Positions 27,988-36,287 of a DNA stretch of 64,000 nt are shown here, piece by piece. Within the stretch, counting starts at the first letter, position 1; each line of letters opens with the position of its first letter. The notes under the pieces are model-generated. The model had not been told where the DNA came from, did no database searches, and was given only the letters and a program-made list of their open reading frames with translations. Made by a program: the position numbers and the translations under genes. Origin of the DNA: JAWKWA01 sp041397765 (lineage in GTDB: Bacteria > Pseudomonadota > Alphaproteobacteria > Rhizobiales > Hyphomicrobiaceae); contig JAWKWA010000015.1 of the NCBI GenBank assembly GCA_041397765.1, forward strand, positions 1 through 64,000, given 5' to 3'.

Positions 27988-28079
27988 GTGGGCCGTTGAC
28001 CTTCGGTCCGGTCCGCAATGCCCTCCTTGGGCGTTTCCTCCCTGACTTGGGCCGTACGGTCATACCGGCGGCCCTTTTT
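27988..28079 (+). ncRNA. suhB/alpha-r8 (MmgR)-like small RNA, copy 1
   Basis: The core motif GGGCGTTTCCTCCCT is followed by ACTTGGGCCG and an intrinsic terminator (GGGCCG ... CGGCGGCCC, then TTTTT at 28075-28079). The unpaired CCTCCC is an anti-Shine-Dalgarno sequence, the usual targeting loop of the alphaproteobacterial alpha-r8/suhB RNA family, which acts in trans on mRNAs, usually with Hfq. A promoter is visible upstream, giving an RNA of about 92 bases. Compared with copies 2 and 3 it has CCCTGACTTGG instead of CCCTAGACTTGG. The family assignment rests on my memory of the motif; the RNA itself is well supported by promoter, terminator and repetition. It lies close to an IMPase-family gene (hisN), the context that gave the Rfam family its name. 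Confidence 0.65.
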
Positions 28080-28421
28080 CTTGCCGACGCGCGCTGCCGG
28101 GGCCTCCTTGGGGACGGGGGCCCGCCGGACCTTGGACGACGCGTCTGTGCATCCAGCCAGATCGCATGGCACACGAAGCCCTCGCAAGGGTGGAAATCGA
28201 CCGAAGCTCGCCGATTGCTCCCGCGGCATAGGTGCCATGCGACTCGACCGGCCAACCGTCGGAAGCTCGCCGCCGGTCCCCATCCGTTGTGTGAGCCATC
28301 CTATCAAGCAACTGAAAATGCTCGATAATTTTAGACCCGGCAGGATGGTTCGGGAGGCCCGAGGGGCACCGGCGACCGGCCTTGGTGCGACGCCCGGATG
28401 CGACCTGCGACGCAAGCGCTC
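28080..28421. other. Spacer between small RNA copies 1 and 2
   Basis: About 340 bases with no convincing gene. Short frames here are not supported by codon pattern or ribosome binding sites. No repeats beyond the flanking small RNAs were seen. Confidence 0.4.
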
Positions 28422-28450
28422 TTGAACAGCCGTATAGCTAGTTCTATATT
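28422..28450 (+). promoter_or_regulatory. Promoter of small RNA copy 2
   Basis: TTGAAC (28422-28427), a 17-base AT-rich spacer and TATATT (28445-28450). This is the best -35/-10 pair I noticed in the window; transcription would start near 28457. Confidence 0.7.
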
Positions 28451-28456
28451 GCAGTG

Positions 28457-28553
28457 CAGTAGCGGTCGGCCTTGCCGGCTGCTGCTCCGCCCTTCATGGG
28501 CGTTTCCTCCCTAGACTTGGGCCGTTCGCCAAAAGCGGACGGCTCTTTTTTTT
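28457..28553 (+). ncRNA. suhB/alpha-r8 (MmgR)-like small RNA, copy 2
   Basis: It has the same core as copy 1 (GGGCGTTTCCTCCCT then AGACTTGGGCCG). It ends in a clear intrinsic terminator: GCCGTTCGC-CAAAA-GCGGACGGC followed by TC and eight T (28546-28553). Predicted length is about 97 bases from the promoter-derived start. The upstream 5' half differs from copies 1 and 3, so the copies are conserved only in the anti-Shine-Dalgarno region and terminator context. This is what is expected for sibling small RNAs that share targets but differ in regulation or stability. Confidence 0.7.
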
Positions 28554-28719
28554 GGCCGCCCGCCGGCAGAGCCAATGCCTTGCAAATCAAGCACGTTTTC
28601 GTGATCTGCCGGGACTTGGCGGGGCTCCCGCCGGCCCCCGGCGCCATGTCCGCGGACGGGATGTCGCGCTGCGCGATTTTGCACTTGCGTTTTGTGCGCC
28701 GCACACATAGCTTGCCGGC

Positions 28720-28810
28720 GACTGGCGGCTCCGGCCGTCGGTCTCCGCCCTCCTTGGGCGTTTCCTCCCTAGACTTGGGCCGTTCGCTGATGCGGGCGGC
28801 CTCTTTTTTT
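28720..28810 (+). ncRNA. suhB/alpha-r8 (MmgR)-like small RNA, copy 3
   Basis: It carries the core motif GGGCGTTTCCTCCCT at 28756-28770, then AGACTTGGGCCG and a terminator GGCCGTTCGC-TGAT-GCGGGCGGCC (with G-U pairs) plus a T-run at 28804-28810. It is closest to copy 2 over its last 60 bases. The promoter is weaker: TTGCGT (28685-28690), 17 bases, TAGCTT (28708-28713) is one possibility, so the 5' end is uncertain. It ends 40 bases before the stop of the convergent N-formylglutamate amidohydrolase gene. Confidence 0.6.
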
Positions 28811-28849
28811 GGTCGCGCGCTCTCGACGCCGACCCGCTCCAGATGCCGC

Positions 28850-29749
28850 TCACTCGGCCGCAGCCGCCCGCGGTGCCGCGAGAATCGGCAGGGCTGCGAT
28901 GAGGCTCGCAACCGAGAGCTCGAGGTGCCGGCGGATCGTCGCGAAGCCCTCGGCCGGCGTCACGCTCGGCTCGTGCATATAGAGTGCGCGGTTGATCTCG
29001 ATCTGGATGGCATGAACGCCACGGCCCGGCTGGCCGTAGTGCTCGGTGATGTAGCCGCCGGCATAGGGTCGGTTCATGGCGACCTCGTAGCCAAGCCCGA
29101 CCAGGGAGCGGCGCAGCGCCTGCGCGATCAGCGGATCGCAGGCGGTGCCGAAGCGGTCGCCGATGACGAAATCCGGCCGGCTGCCGGCCGGGCCGCCATT
29201 GACCGAGGGCATGGAGTGGCAGTCGACCAGCACGGCGAGGCCGAAGCGCTGGCGTGCCCGCTCGACGAGCGCTGCGAGCGCATCGTGATAGGGCCGATAG
29301 AGCCGGTCGATCCGTTCGAAGGCCGCCGAGATCGCCAGCGGCCGGCGATAGATCTCCTCGCTGTCGGCAACGATCCGCGCGATCGTGCCGAGGCCGCCGG
29401 CGACGCGTGCCGAGCGGGTATTGGCAAAGGTTGGGACGCTGTCGCGGAAGAGCTCGGGATCGAGCTCGTAGGGCTCGCGGTTGACGTCGAGATAGACGCG
29501 CGGGAAGCGGGCTGCGATGAGCGGCGCGCCGAGGCCGGTGACCGGTGTCATCAACTCGTCGACGAAGGCGTCCTCGGACTTCCTGAGGCTGGCCGGCGAC
29601 AGGCGCGACTGCTCGATCAGCGCGCTTGGATAGGTCCGTCCGGAATGGGGGGAGGAGAACACCAGCGGCACCGCGATCGTGGCGGGCTCGTGGATGTCGA
29701 AGGGCGGCGTCAGCTCCTCGAGGATGGACTGGCGTTCACGGTCGGTCAT
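28850..29749 (-). CDS. N-formylglutamate amidohydrolase family protein
   Basis: A protein of 299 residues. Members hydrolyse N-formyl-L-glutamate to formate and glutamate at the end of one histidine degradation route. Motifs: VFSSPHSGRTYP (metal-binding His), SEDAFVDELM, LDVNREPYELDPELF, VLVDCHSMPS (metal ligands), RPDFVIGDRFGTAC and HAIQIEINRALYMHE. No hut genes are nearby, and in many Rhizobiales this gene simply neighbours cpdR, as here, so it may act on another N-acyl amino acid. Intact, single start at 29749. Confidence 0.88.
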   Translation of the reverse strand: MTDRERQSILEELTPPFDIHEPATIAVPLVFSSPHSGRTYPSALIEQSRLSPASLRKSEDAFVDELMTPVTGLGAPLIAARFPRVYLDVNREPYELDPELFRDSVPTFANTRSARVAGGLGTIARIVADSEEIYRRPLAISAAFERIDRLYRPYHDALAALVERARQRFGLAVLVDCHSMPSVNGGPAGSRPDFVIGDRFGTACDPLIAQALRRSLVGLGYEVAMNRPYAGGYITEHYGQPGRGVHAIQIEINRALYMHEPSVTPAEGFATIRRHLELSVASLIAALPILAAPRAAAAE

Positions 29750-30227
29750 CGCGCGAGGCCTGTCGATCGGAAGGTGCGGCCGGCGACGCGCCCATAGGTC
29801 GGGATCGAGAGATTTTCGAGGTCCATGGCCTCACGGGCGGTCCGGCTCCGCCATCTGCACCGCCTCGCCGAACCTGCCCCGGCGAGCGCCGGAACGGCGT
29901 GGCCCCTTCTCCTCCGCTCGAACGGCTCCGCCATGGCGGTGCGTCTCCCTCGCTGTCGATGAGTGCCGCGGGCAGGCACCGGGCCCGCCGGGCTGGGTGA
30001 CCATCGGTGAGAACGCATCATCGGCCAGCTTCCCCAGGCTGTCCACGGACACCTCGCCCCTGTCCGCAACGCAAGCGTCGATTTGGCAGGCGGCGTTCCG
30101 TTCGAGGCAAGCCCGGTCGCTGCTCGTCGCCGACGGCGGGCCGATCACGGCGGCGGCGCGCCGCTTCACCTGCTGTTTACCAGGGCGGAGCAAAATCCGA
30201 GCGGCTTTCGATCTCCTGGAACTTCAT
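29750..30227. other. Divergent intergenic region upstream of cpdR
   Basis: This is 478 bases between the divergent amidohydrolase and cpdR genes. No gene-like frame was accepted. It should hold the promoters for both, but I could not identify a clear -35/-10 pair or a CtrA-type TTAA-N7-TTAA box. Confidence 0.4.
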
Positions 30228-30618
30228 ATGTCCATCTACGACCTGCTCGAACGACCGCTGCGCCGCATCCTCCTTGCCGAGGACGACGATTCCATGCGCC
30301 GCTTCCTGGTGAAGGCGCTCGAGAAAGCGGGCTATCAGGTGGTGTCCTTCGACAACGGGTCCGACGCCTATGACCGTCTGCGCGAGGAGCCGTTCACGCT
30401 GCTCCTGACCGACATCGTCATGCCGGAGATGGATGGCATCGAGCTGGCGCGCCGGGCGAGCGAGCTCGATCCCGACATCAAGATCATGTTCATCACCGGC
30501 TTCGCGGCCGTCACGCTCAACAATGACGACTTCGCGCCCAAGGACGCCAAGGTGCTCTCCAAGCCCTTCCACCTGAAGGATCTGGTGAGCGAGGTCGATC
30601 CGCCTGCTCGCCGCCTGA
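30228..30618 (+). CDS. cpdR: CpdR response regulator, frameshift four codons before the end
   Basis: A single-domain receiver protein that controls ClpXP-dependent proteolysis and cell-cycle progression in alphaproteobacteria. Visible motifs: RRILLAEDDDSMRRFLVKAL (acidic pocket), LLLTDIVMPEMDG with the phospho-acceptor Asp, KIMFITGFAAV (conserved Thr/Ala switch) and AKVLSKPFHLKDL with the conserved Lys. After SEVD one extra C (GATCCGCC where GATCGCC is expected) shifts the frame; the neighbouring frame gives the family ending RLLAA and a TGA at 30616-30618. Read without correction, the protein would run on to 30737. The N-terminus (MSIYDLLERPL) is longer than usual CpdR by about eight residues, so the native start may lie slightly downstream. 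Confidence 0.88.
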
Positions 30619-30717
30619 GCGGGCGCAGCCAGGCCCTCGTCGAAACGACGGCGGCCGGCCCCAGCATGGCCGAGACCGGCGGCCGCCCCGGCATTCATGG
30701 CGAATGCCTGCCTGTCC

Positions 30718-31998
30718 TCAATCCCAGCGGACGCTGAACTCGATCCGCCGGTTCTGGGCCTTGCCGTCTTCGCTGTAATTGGGCGCGACCGGCCGCTCCT
30801 CGCCATAGCCGACGGGGAAGAGGCGGTTCTGGTCGATACCGCCGCGCGTCAGATAGTCGGCGACGGCATAGGCCCGCTCCTCGCTGAGGCGCTGGTTGAA
30901 GGGCTCCGAGCCGTCGCTGTCGGTATGACCGGAGATCTCGATCGAGGTGTCCGGACAGCGATTGGCGACGGTGGTCAGGTCGTCGAGCAATTCGCGGCTC
31001 TGGCGGTCGATATGGGCGCTGCCGGAATCGAACAGCACCTGGCGCTCATAGAGCAGCGAGTCGAAATATTCCTGGCAGAGATCCGGCTTGATGCGCTCGC
31101 GCCGGCGGATCTCGGTCAGGGCATAGCGGCGCGGCGGCGGCCGGCGCACCACGAATTCCTCGTCCGCTTCCTGGCCGCAGCGTCCGATCGAGGTCCGCGT
31201 GAAGATCTGGCCAGACAGGCCGACGATGAGCTCGTACTCGACGCCGCCACGGCAGGCCTTGATCAGGTGGCGCGACTGGCGCTGGCCGGAGAACTTGATG
31301 CCGCCATAGCCCTGCCCGACGAGATAGCCGTTCACCCGGTCACGGGAGGCGTAGAAGTCGCTATCCCGGGGCTTCCTGCGCGCATACTGCTCCTCCGCGT
31401 CGCGGCACTTGCCGATGACCTTGCGAGAGCGGATGTCGCCGAAGCGGTTCATGGTCAGGCGCACGCGGTTGCGACCCTGGCAGGCCTCGGCGACGAGCCC
31501 CGGCGGGCGCGTGTCGGTGAAATCGACCTCCGAATAGCCGCGGCCCTCGAGCAGGCGCGAGATGTCGGAGGGGCCCCGGCCCTTCTTCTGCGAGCCGCCG
31601 CTGCCGTAGCTGCCGCCGCTGCCATAGCTGCCGCCACTGCCGTAGCTTCCCCCGCTGCTCTTCCTTCCGCCGCCACGGCAATCACCGGTACGGCTGCGAT
31701 TGACGATGTCGCCCCACTGGTTCAGCCGAAGGCGATACTGGTCGTCGCCGAGACAGGCCTCGGCGACGTAGACGGGCAGGTTGCGGTCGATGAGGCGGAT
31801 GCGGTCGTAGCCGCGGCTCTTCAGGATCTCGACGACGCGCTTGGGCGTATAGGCGACCGTCTCGATCGTCGTGCCGCCACCCGTCGGGCGGGCCGCTCCG
31901 GCCGGAACCGTGGCCGCCGCCGAGGCCGGTGATCCGATCAGTGACAGAAGCAGGGCGCCTGCAATGCCGCAGGCTGCCGCAAGGCTGTGCGGGCTCAT
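30718..31998 (-). CDS. OmpA-family protein with three repeated Cys-containing modules
   Basis: It has 426 residues with a signal peptide (LAAACGIAGALLLSLIGSPASA). Three degenerate ~53-residue modules follow: VVEILKSRGYDRIRLIDR ... GDC, ISRLLEGRGYSEVDFTDT ... GKC and VNGYLVGQGYGGIKFSGQ ... GRC. Each has two cysteines (for example in EAC and GDC) that could pair. A Gly/Ser linker separates modules one and two. The C-terminal ~110 residues form an OmpA-like peptidoglycan-binding domain: VLFDSGSAHIDRQ, ISGHTDSDGSEPFNQRLSEERA and VGYGEERPV ... NRRIEFSV. The protein therefore probably tethers the modules to the cell wall in the periplasm. Function unknown. The module also occurs once in the protein at 25326-25841. 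Confidence 0.85.
   Translation of the reverse strand: MSPHSLAAACGIAGALLLSLIGSPASAAATVPAGAARPTGGGTTIETVAYTPKRVVEILKSRGYDRIRLIDRNLPVYVAEACLGDDQYRLRLNQWGDIVNRSRTGDCRGGGRKSSGGSYGSGGSYGSGGSYGSGGSQKKGRGPSDISRLLEGRGYSEVDFTDTRPPGLVAEACQGRNRVRLTMNRFGDIRSRKVIGKCRDAEEQYARRKPRDSDFYASRDRVNGYLVGQGYGGIKFSGQRQSRHLIKACRGGVEYELIVGLSGQIFTRTSIGRCGQEADEEFVVRRPPPRRYALTEIRRRERIKPDLCQEYFDSLLYERQVLFDSGSAHIDRQSRELLDDLTTVANRCPDTSIEISGHTDSDGSEPFNQRLSEERAYAVADYLTRGGIDQNRLFPVGYGEERPVAPNYSEDGKAQNRRIEFSVRWD
31594..31647 (-). repeat. 18-bp tandem repeat encoding a Ser-Tyr-Gly linker
   Basis: Three 18-base units (31594-31611, 31612-31629, 31630-31647) differ by single bases and encode repeats of SYGSGG in the OmpA-like protein. 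This is a site where copy number could vary by slippage. Confidence 0.85.
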
Positions 31999-32239
31999 CT
32001 TTTCTTCCCCTACCGGGAAGGGCCAACACCTGGGCAGGACACCCCCATGCCGACACCTTCTATGTCATCAGGAGAGGATAATCACAGATTGTGGCAAAGC
32101 ATGGCAACCACTCGCTGATCCGGTATCGGCTCGCGTGGCCGGCGGCACACGGATGATCGTCCGCCTCGAGCGGTTCCGCTTCCACCCGGGAAGCCGCTTC
32201 TTCTTGACGTCACGGCGTCCAGCGGCCATCCCTGAGGCG

Positions 32240-32655
32240 CCAGTCGGCCGGATGGTTGCTGTCGGCGCGCTCAGCCTTCGGGCGGGGCGTCCGGCAGAGG
32301 AAAGTCCGGGCTCCAGGACCAAGGGTGCCGGATAACGTCCGGCGAGGGCGACCTCAGGGACAGTGCCACAGAGAACGAACCGCCCGGGATCCGTCCCGGG
32401 TAAGGGTGAAAAGGTGCGGTAAGAGCGCACCGCGCGCGCGGCAACGGGCGCGGCAGGGAAAACCCCACCCGGAGCAAGACCGAATAGGGGCAGCGAGGTG
32501 CGGCGGCCGGGCAACCGGGCGTCGGGCCAGGCGAGGTCCGCCGAGCTGCCCGGGTTGGTTGCACGAGGCGCCGGGCGACCGGCGTCCCAGATGAATGGCC
32601 ATCACGCATCGGCTCCGGCCGGTGCCGTACAGAACCCGGCTTAGAGGCCGGCTGG
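32240..32655 (+). ncRNA. rnpB: RNase P RNA, class A
   Basis: This is the catalytic RNA that trims the 5' leader of tRNAs. Conserved blocks are visible: GAGGAAAGTCCGGGCTCC in the 5' third, GGATAACGTCCGGCGAGGG, AGGGTGAAAAGGTGCGGTAA and the 3' ACAGAACCCGGCTTA block. The ends were set by the P1 helix: CCAGTCGGCC at 32240-32249 pairs with GGCCGGCTGG at 32646-32655. Length about 416 bases, normal for an alphaproteobacterial type A RNA. It is transcribed away from the OmpA gene. Confidence 0.95.
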
Positions 32656-32750
32656 CAATTTCCTCGATCCCCGCCCCTTGCCGGGACCGCGACGGACGAT
32701 TGAGGCGTTCGGGCGACGTGCCACGTTCGCCGGCAGGGAGGGAGACGATC

Positions 32751-33128
32751 ATGACGGCCCGTCAGCCGACGCCCCGCGAGATCGTCGATCGCCAGCTCGC
32801 GCTCTACAATGCCCGCGACCTGGAGCCCTATCTGGCGCTGTTCGATGCGGCCGCCGAGCTCGTCGACCTGCCCTCCGGCAAGGTTCTGGCGCGCGGCATC
32901 GAGGACATCCGCGCGCTCTATGCGGCGCGCTTCGCCAATCCCGATCTCTACTGCCGGGTGCATGCCCGGATGGAGCTCGGCACGCACGCCATCGACCGCG
33001 AGACGCTGCATGGCCTGCCGGGCGGACCGGTCGAGGTGCTCGCCCTCTACGAGGTGCGGCAGGGGCTGATCACCCGTATCCATTTCCTGCGCGAGCCGAC
33101 CCCGGGTGAGGAACGGTCGAGACGTTGA
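32751..33128 (+). CDS. SnoaL-like / NTF2-fold small protein
   Basis: A 125-residue protein starting MTARQPTPREIVDRQLALYN, with ribosome binding site GGGAGGGAGA before the ATG at 32751. The pattern 'VDRQLxAYNARDLEPYLALF' followed by a mixed alpha/beta region ending ALYEVRQGLITRIHFLRE is the nuclear-transport-factor-2-like fold of SnoaL/ketosteroid-isomerase relatives. Such proteins bind or isomerise small hydrophobic molecules; the catalytic residues cannot be assigned. The frame is open from 32595, but the upstream part overlaps rnpB and is not coding. Confidence 0.75.
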   Translation: MTARQPTPREIVDRQLALYNARDLEPYLALFDAAAELVDLPSGKVLARGIEDIRALYAARFANPDLYCRVHARMELGTHAIDRETLHGLPGGPVEVLALYEVRQGLITRIHFLREPTPGEERSRR

Positions 33129-33268
33129 CGGGTGGCGCCTTTCCGGGTTCCGCTGGCGGCCTGGTTGTGTCAGTCTTGCAGAAACGGCATGGCAGACGCG
33201 CGTCGCCCGCGCGCGGGTCGTGCCAGTCCTTGAACCAAGCCCCGCACCGACCGAAAGGGAGACCGACG

Positions 33269-33604
33269 ATGACCCATCGCCAGTTCCTCGCCACGATCGC
33301 CGGCGTCGTGCTCGCGGCCCTCGCCGCCACCGCCGCGCCGGCACTTGCGGCATCATCCTGCAGCACGTCTGCCCGACAGCAATGCCTCGTCGTCGCCGAG
33401 ACGGCGACCACCGCGACGGCGAGCACCAGTGCCGCCACGGTCGAAAGCTGCTGCTATGGCGACATGGAAGGCGACACCTGCGGACGCACCTCGCCGAGCA
33501 AGGGCGGCTGCGAGTTCAGCCTCGTCTACAAATGCGGCTCGGCCGGCATGACCTGCGACGGCGATGCCGACAGCGGCCGCTGCTACTGCAATCCGCAGCA
33601 GTAG
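33269..33604 (+). CDS. Secreted cysteine-rich small protein
   Basis: A 111-residue precursor starting MTHRQFLATIAGVVLAALAA with cleavage near ALA-AS, after a ribosome binding site (GAAAGGGAGA). The mature part (~80 residues) holds ten cysteines, including a CC pair (ESCCYGDMEG) and a CYC motif near the end (GRCYCNPQQ), spaced as expected for five disulfides. A Thr/Ala/Ser-rich stretch lies at its start. I do not recognise the family. It must fold in the oxidising periplasm or outside the cell. No neighbour suggests a role. Confidence 0.65.
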   Translation: MTHRQFLATIAGVVLAALAATAAPALAASSCSTSARQQCLVVAETATTATASTSAATVESCCYGDMEGDTCGRTSPSKGGCEFSLVYKCGSAGMTCDGDADSGRCYCNPQQ

Positions 33605-33836
33605 AGCCTGATCGGTCGAGATGCGTGCGGCCATGCGCGCATCGAAGGCGTGAATCGACGCTTGAGGCCATGAGTTGCGCATGTCCGAGAGTTGGAGCAT
33701 GCCCGAGTTAGAGAATGTCGAAGGGGGCGAGCCGATTGCCTGCGGTCGGCCCTTTCCTGGCTGCCTGCACATTGGCGACCGTGGTCGACGGCCGAAGGGC
33801 GGACCGGGCTCCGGCCCGCCCCTCGCCGACTTTGCG

Positions 33837-35246
33837 TCAGGAGATCCGGTAGCCCTCGCGCGTCAGGTCGTCGGCGACCTTGCGGATGCCGGCCTCGAGC
33901 CGGCCGACCAGCAGATCGACCTCCTCCTCGCTGAGGATCAAGGGCGGGGAGAGGATGTTGAGGTGCTCGAGCGGCCGCACGATGAGGCCGACCTCCTCGC
34001 AGGCGTCCGAGATCCGCTTGCCGATATTGACGCCCTCGGGAAACACCTCGCGGCGTCCCTTGTCCTGAACATACTCCGTGCACATCATGAAATGGCTGCC
34101 GCGCACGTCGCCGACGATCGGCAGATCGGCGAGCGCCCGCACGCGTCTCTCGAACTCAGCGCCGACGCTGCGGACATGCCCCAGAATGTCCTCGCGCTCC
34201 ATGATCTCGATGTTCTTCAGGCCGGCGACGCAGGCGACCGGGTGGCCCGAATAGGTATAGCCGTTGGTGAACCAGACATCCTCGCCCGGCGCGCTCATGC
34301 CCTCGTAGAGCTCATCCGAGATGATGGTGGCGGCGAGCGGCAGATAGCCCGAGGTCAAGCCCTTCGCCGCGACGATGACGTCGGGCTCGATGCCGAACAT
34401 GTCGTGCGAGGCGAACCAGTGGCCGACCCGGCCGAACGCCGTCACCACCTCGTCCGAGACGAGCTTGACGTCGTAGCGCTTCAGCACCTCGGCGGTGCGC
34501 TTGTGATAGCCGGGCGGCGGCACGATGACGCCGCCGGCGCCGAGGATCGGCTCGGCGATGAAGGCGGCGACCTTCTCCGGTCCGATCTCGAGAATCTTGT
34601 CCTCGAGCTCCTTCACCAGAAAATCGCAGAACTCCTCGACCGACATGCCCTCCGGCCGCCGATAGGGATTGGGCGAGGAGACGTGGTGCACCCAGTCGGA
34701 GATGTAGTGGAAATAGGGCGAGTGGTCGCCCGGCCGCCCCGTCATCGACATGCCGAGATAAGTGCTGCCGTGATAGCCGTCGCGCCGCGAGATGACGTGG
34801 CGTTTCTCGGGCTGGCCCTTGCGATTGAAGTAGAAATGGATGAGGCGGATGGCGCTGTCGTCGGCGGCCGAGCCCGAGCAGGAGAAGGCGACGTGGTTGA
34901 GGTTATGGCGCGAGCTCGGCGAGCTTGGCGGCGAGCTCGGCGGCGGGCGCATTGGTCGTGTCGACGAAGGCGTTGAAGAATGCAAGCCGTTTCACCTGCT
35001 CGGCGATGGCGTCCGCCATCTCGGCGCGGCCATGGCCGATATTGACGCACCGCTACGCCGATGCCGTCGAGATAGCGCGCCGGCCCTGGCTGTCGGCGCA
35101 TAGGCGCCGCGCCCCTCGGTGATGACGAGCGAGCCGTCCTTCTTGAAGCTGTCGAAATGCGTCCAGGGATGGACGAAGTGGTCGCGGTCCTTCCGCCAGA
35201 TGTCGTCGGTGTCGTAGTTGGAGGCGGGCGTGCCCCAATCGCTCAT
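33837..35246 (-). pseudogene. Class III PLP-dependent aminotransferase, N-terminal frameshifts
   Basis: An aspartate-aminotransferase-family (omega-transaminase) enzyme that moves amino groups from amines or beta-amino acids to pyruvate or glyoxylate. The N-terminal piece from 35246 reads MSDWGTPASNYDTDDIWRKD and WTHFDSFKKDGSLVITEGRG. Frame changes near 35100, 35050 and 34920 separate it from the long C-terminal part. That part contains CSGSAADDSAIRLI, RDGYHGSTYLGMSMTG, the PLP block VSDEVVTAFGRVGHW, DVIVAAKGLTSGYLPL with the Schiff-base lysine, and GYTYSGHPVACVAGL. Joined length would be about 465 residues, typical of the family. Substrate unknown. It begins a cluster of catabolic genes with the GMC oxidoreductase and the MttB-family gene. 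Confidence 0.82.
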
Positions 35247-36287
35247 TCCCGATGCAGCGATGCCCTTGCGGTTCTCATGGCGTCTTCCACATGCCTGTCG
35301 AGCCCCGGCGCCACCTCACGACGATGCAGCAGGCCGGCGCGCGGCGCGTGGCTCAGGGCGAGCATTCGAGCAGAGGTGACGCGGGCGAAGGGGGTGAGGC
35401 AAGGATGGCTGACGCGAGGGGCCGGAGGCTGTGGACAGGCGTGAGGGGCCGGAGGCGGGGGATGGCTGTGCGAGGGGAGGGAGGAAACTGGGCGAGGTTG
35501 ATGGTGGTGCGAACCGGGGACATCGCTGACAGCCTGACCGGAGCATCCCTGACGTCATGCCCGCGAACGCGGGCATCCAGCGGCGCCACGATGATCGTCG
35601 GCGCTGCGGCTCGACGGGAAGGACGCAAGGATAGACATAGTATCCTGCTCTTGCCATTCGACGAGCCCGATGGTACTCACGGGATTGCTCGACCTCTACG
35701 ACGCGAGCGGCGGCGAAATTCTCGACGGACCAGTCGACGTGGCTGGATCCGATTGACCGCACAGCGCAAGATTTCGGATGCTCAGCGTTCGCGGGCATGA
35801 CGGGGGAGGTGCCGTTCGAGAGTCGGCGGTGGGCGAGGCGCAACCTGGTCCTCTCCCGTCCTTCACGGGCAGAGGGCAAGGGTGAAGGGCAGGTCATGGA
35901 TCGCGGCGGCAGAGGGAGCCGACGTGAGTGAGCCGTTGCAGACCTCGCGGTCCCGACGCATCATGCGGTCAGCGACCGGCGAGACGGTGACAGGCGAGAC
36001 TGTGACAAACTGCCGTGGGCATTCCTCTCCTTGCTGCACCGCAGCAACATCGCGATGGGCCACAAGCGGCCGAGATCTGAATTGGATGCTCAGTCGGCGG
36101 GCTTTTTCGGCACATGTGGGCTGATCGGTGCTCGCTTACCGGTTGCCGGAGCACCCGTTGCTTCGCCCGATTTCTTCGGTGAATGTCAGGTTGTCGTGAT
36201 GCGCCTGCAACGTGCGGCACACTGGGACTGGACGGCTCCCGGTGGCTGGAGTCCCGTAGGTCGTCGTCGATGCACCAGGAGAATTTG
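35247..36287. other. About 1 kb intergenic region without a recognisable gene
   Basis: No supported gene was found. It contains a REP-like palindrome pair (separate entry) enclosing a 28-codon ATG frame (35670-35756, MVLTGLLDLYDASGGE...) of unknown status, and AT-poorer DNA before the GMC oxidoreductase. Apparent frames reading WMPAFAGMT here are the familiar by-product of the palindromic repeat. Confidence 0.5.
35553..35801. repeat. REP-like palindrome with an inverted partner
   Basis: ATGCCCGCG-AA-CGCGGGCAT at 35557-35576 is a near-perfect palindrome. The 18-mer CGTCATGCCCGCGAACGC (35553-35570) recurs exactly in reverse complement at 35784-35801, enclosing about 213 bases. Sequences of this type are dispersed intergenic repeats in Rhizobiales. 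The pair may bound a small element, as in REP/BIME arrangements. Confidence 0.7.

Noticed and set aside
31455..31685. Ala-rich minus-strand frame overlapping the OmpA gene's linker region
   Set aside because: It arises from the 18-base tandem repeat read in another frame; the OmpA reading frame is complete and has a signal peptide.
35316..35897. Minus-strand frame containing WMPAFAGMT
   Set aside because: This peptide is the typical false translation of the REP-like palindrome and has no further support.
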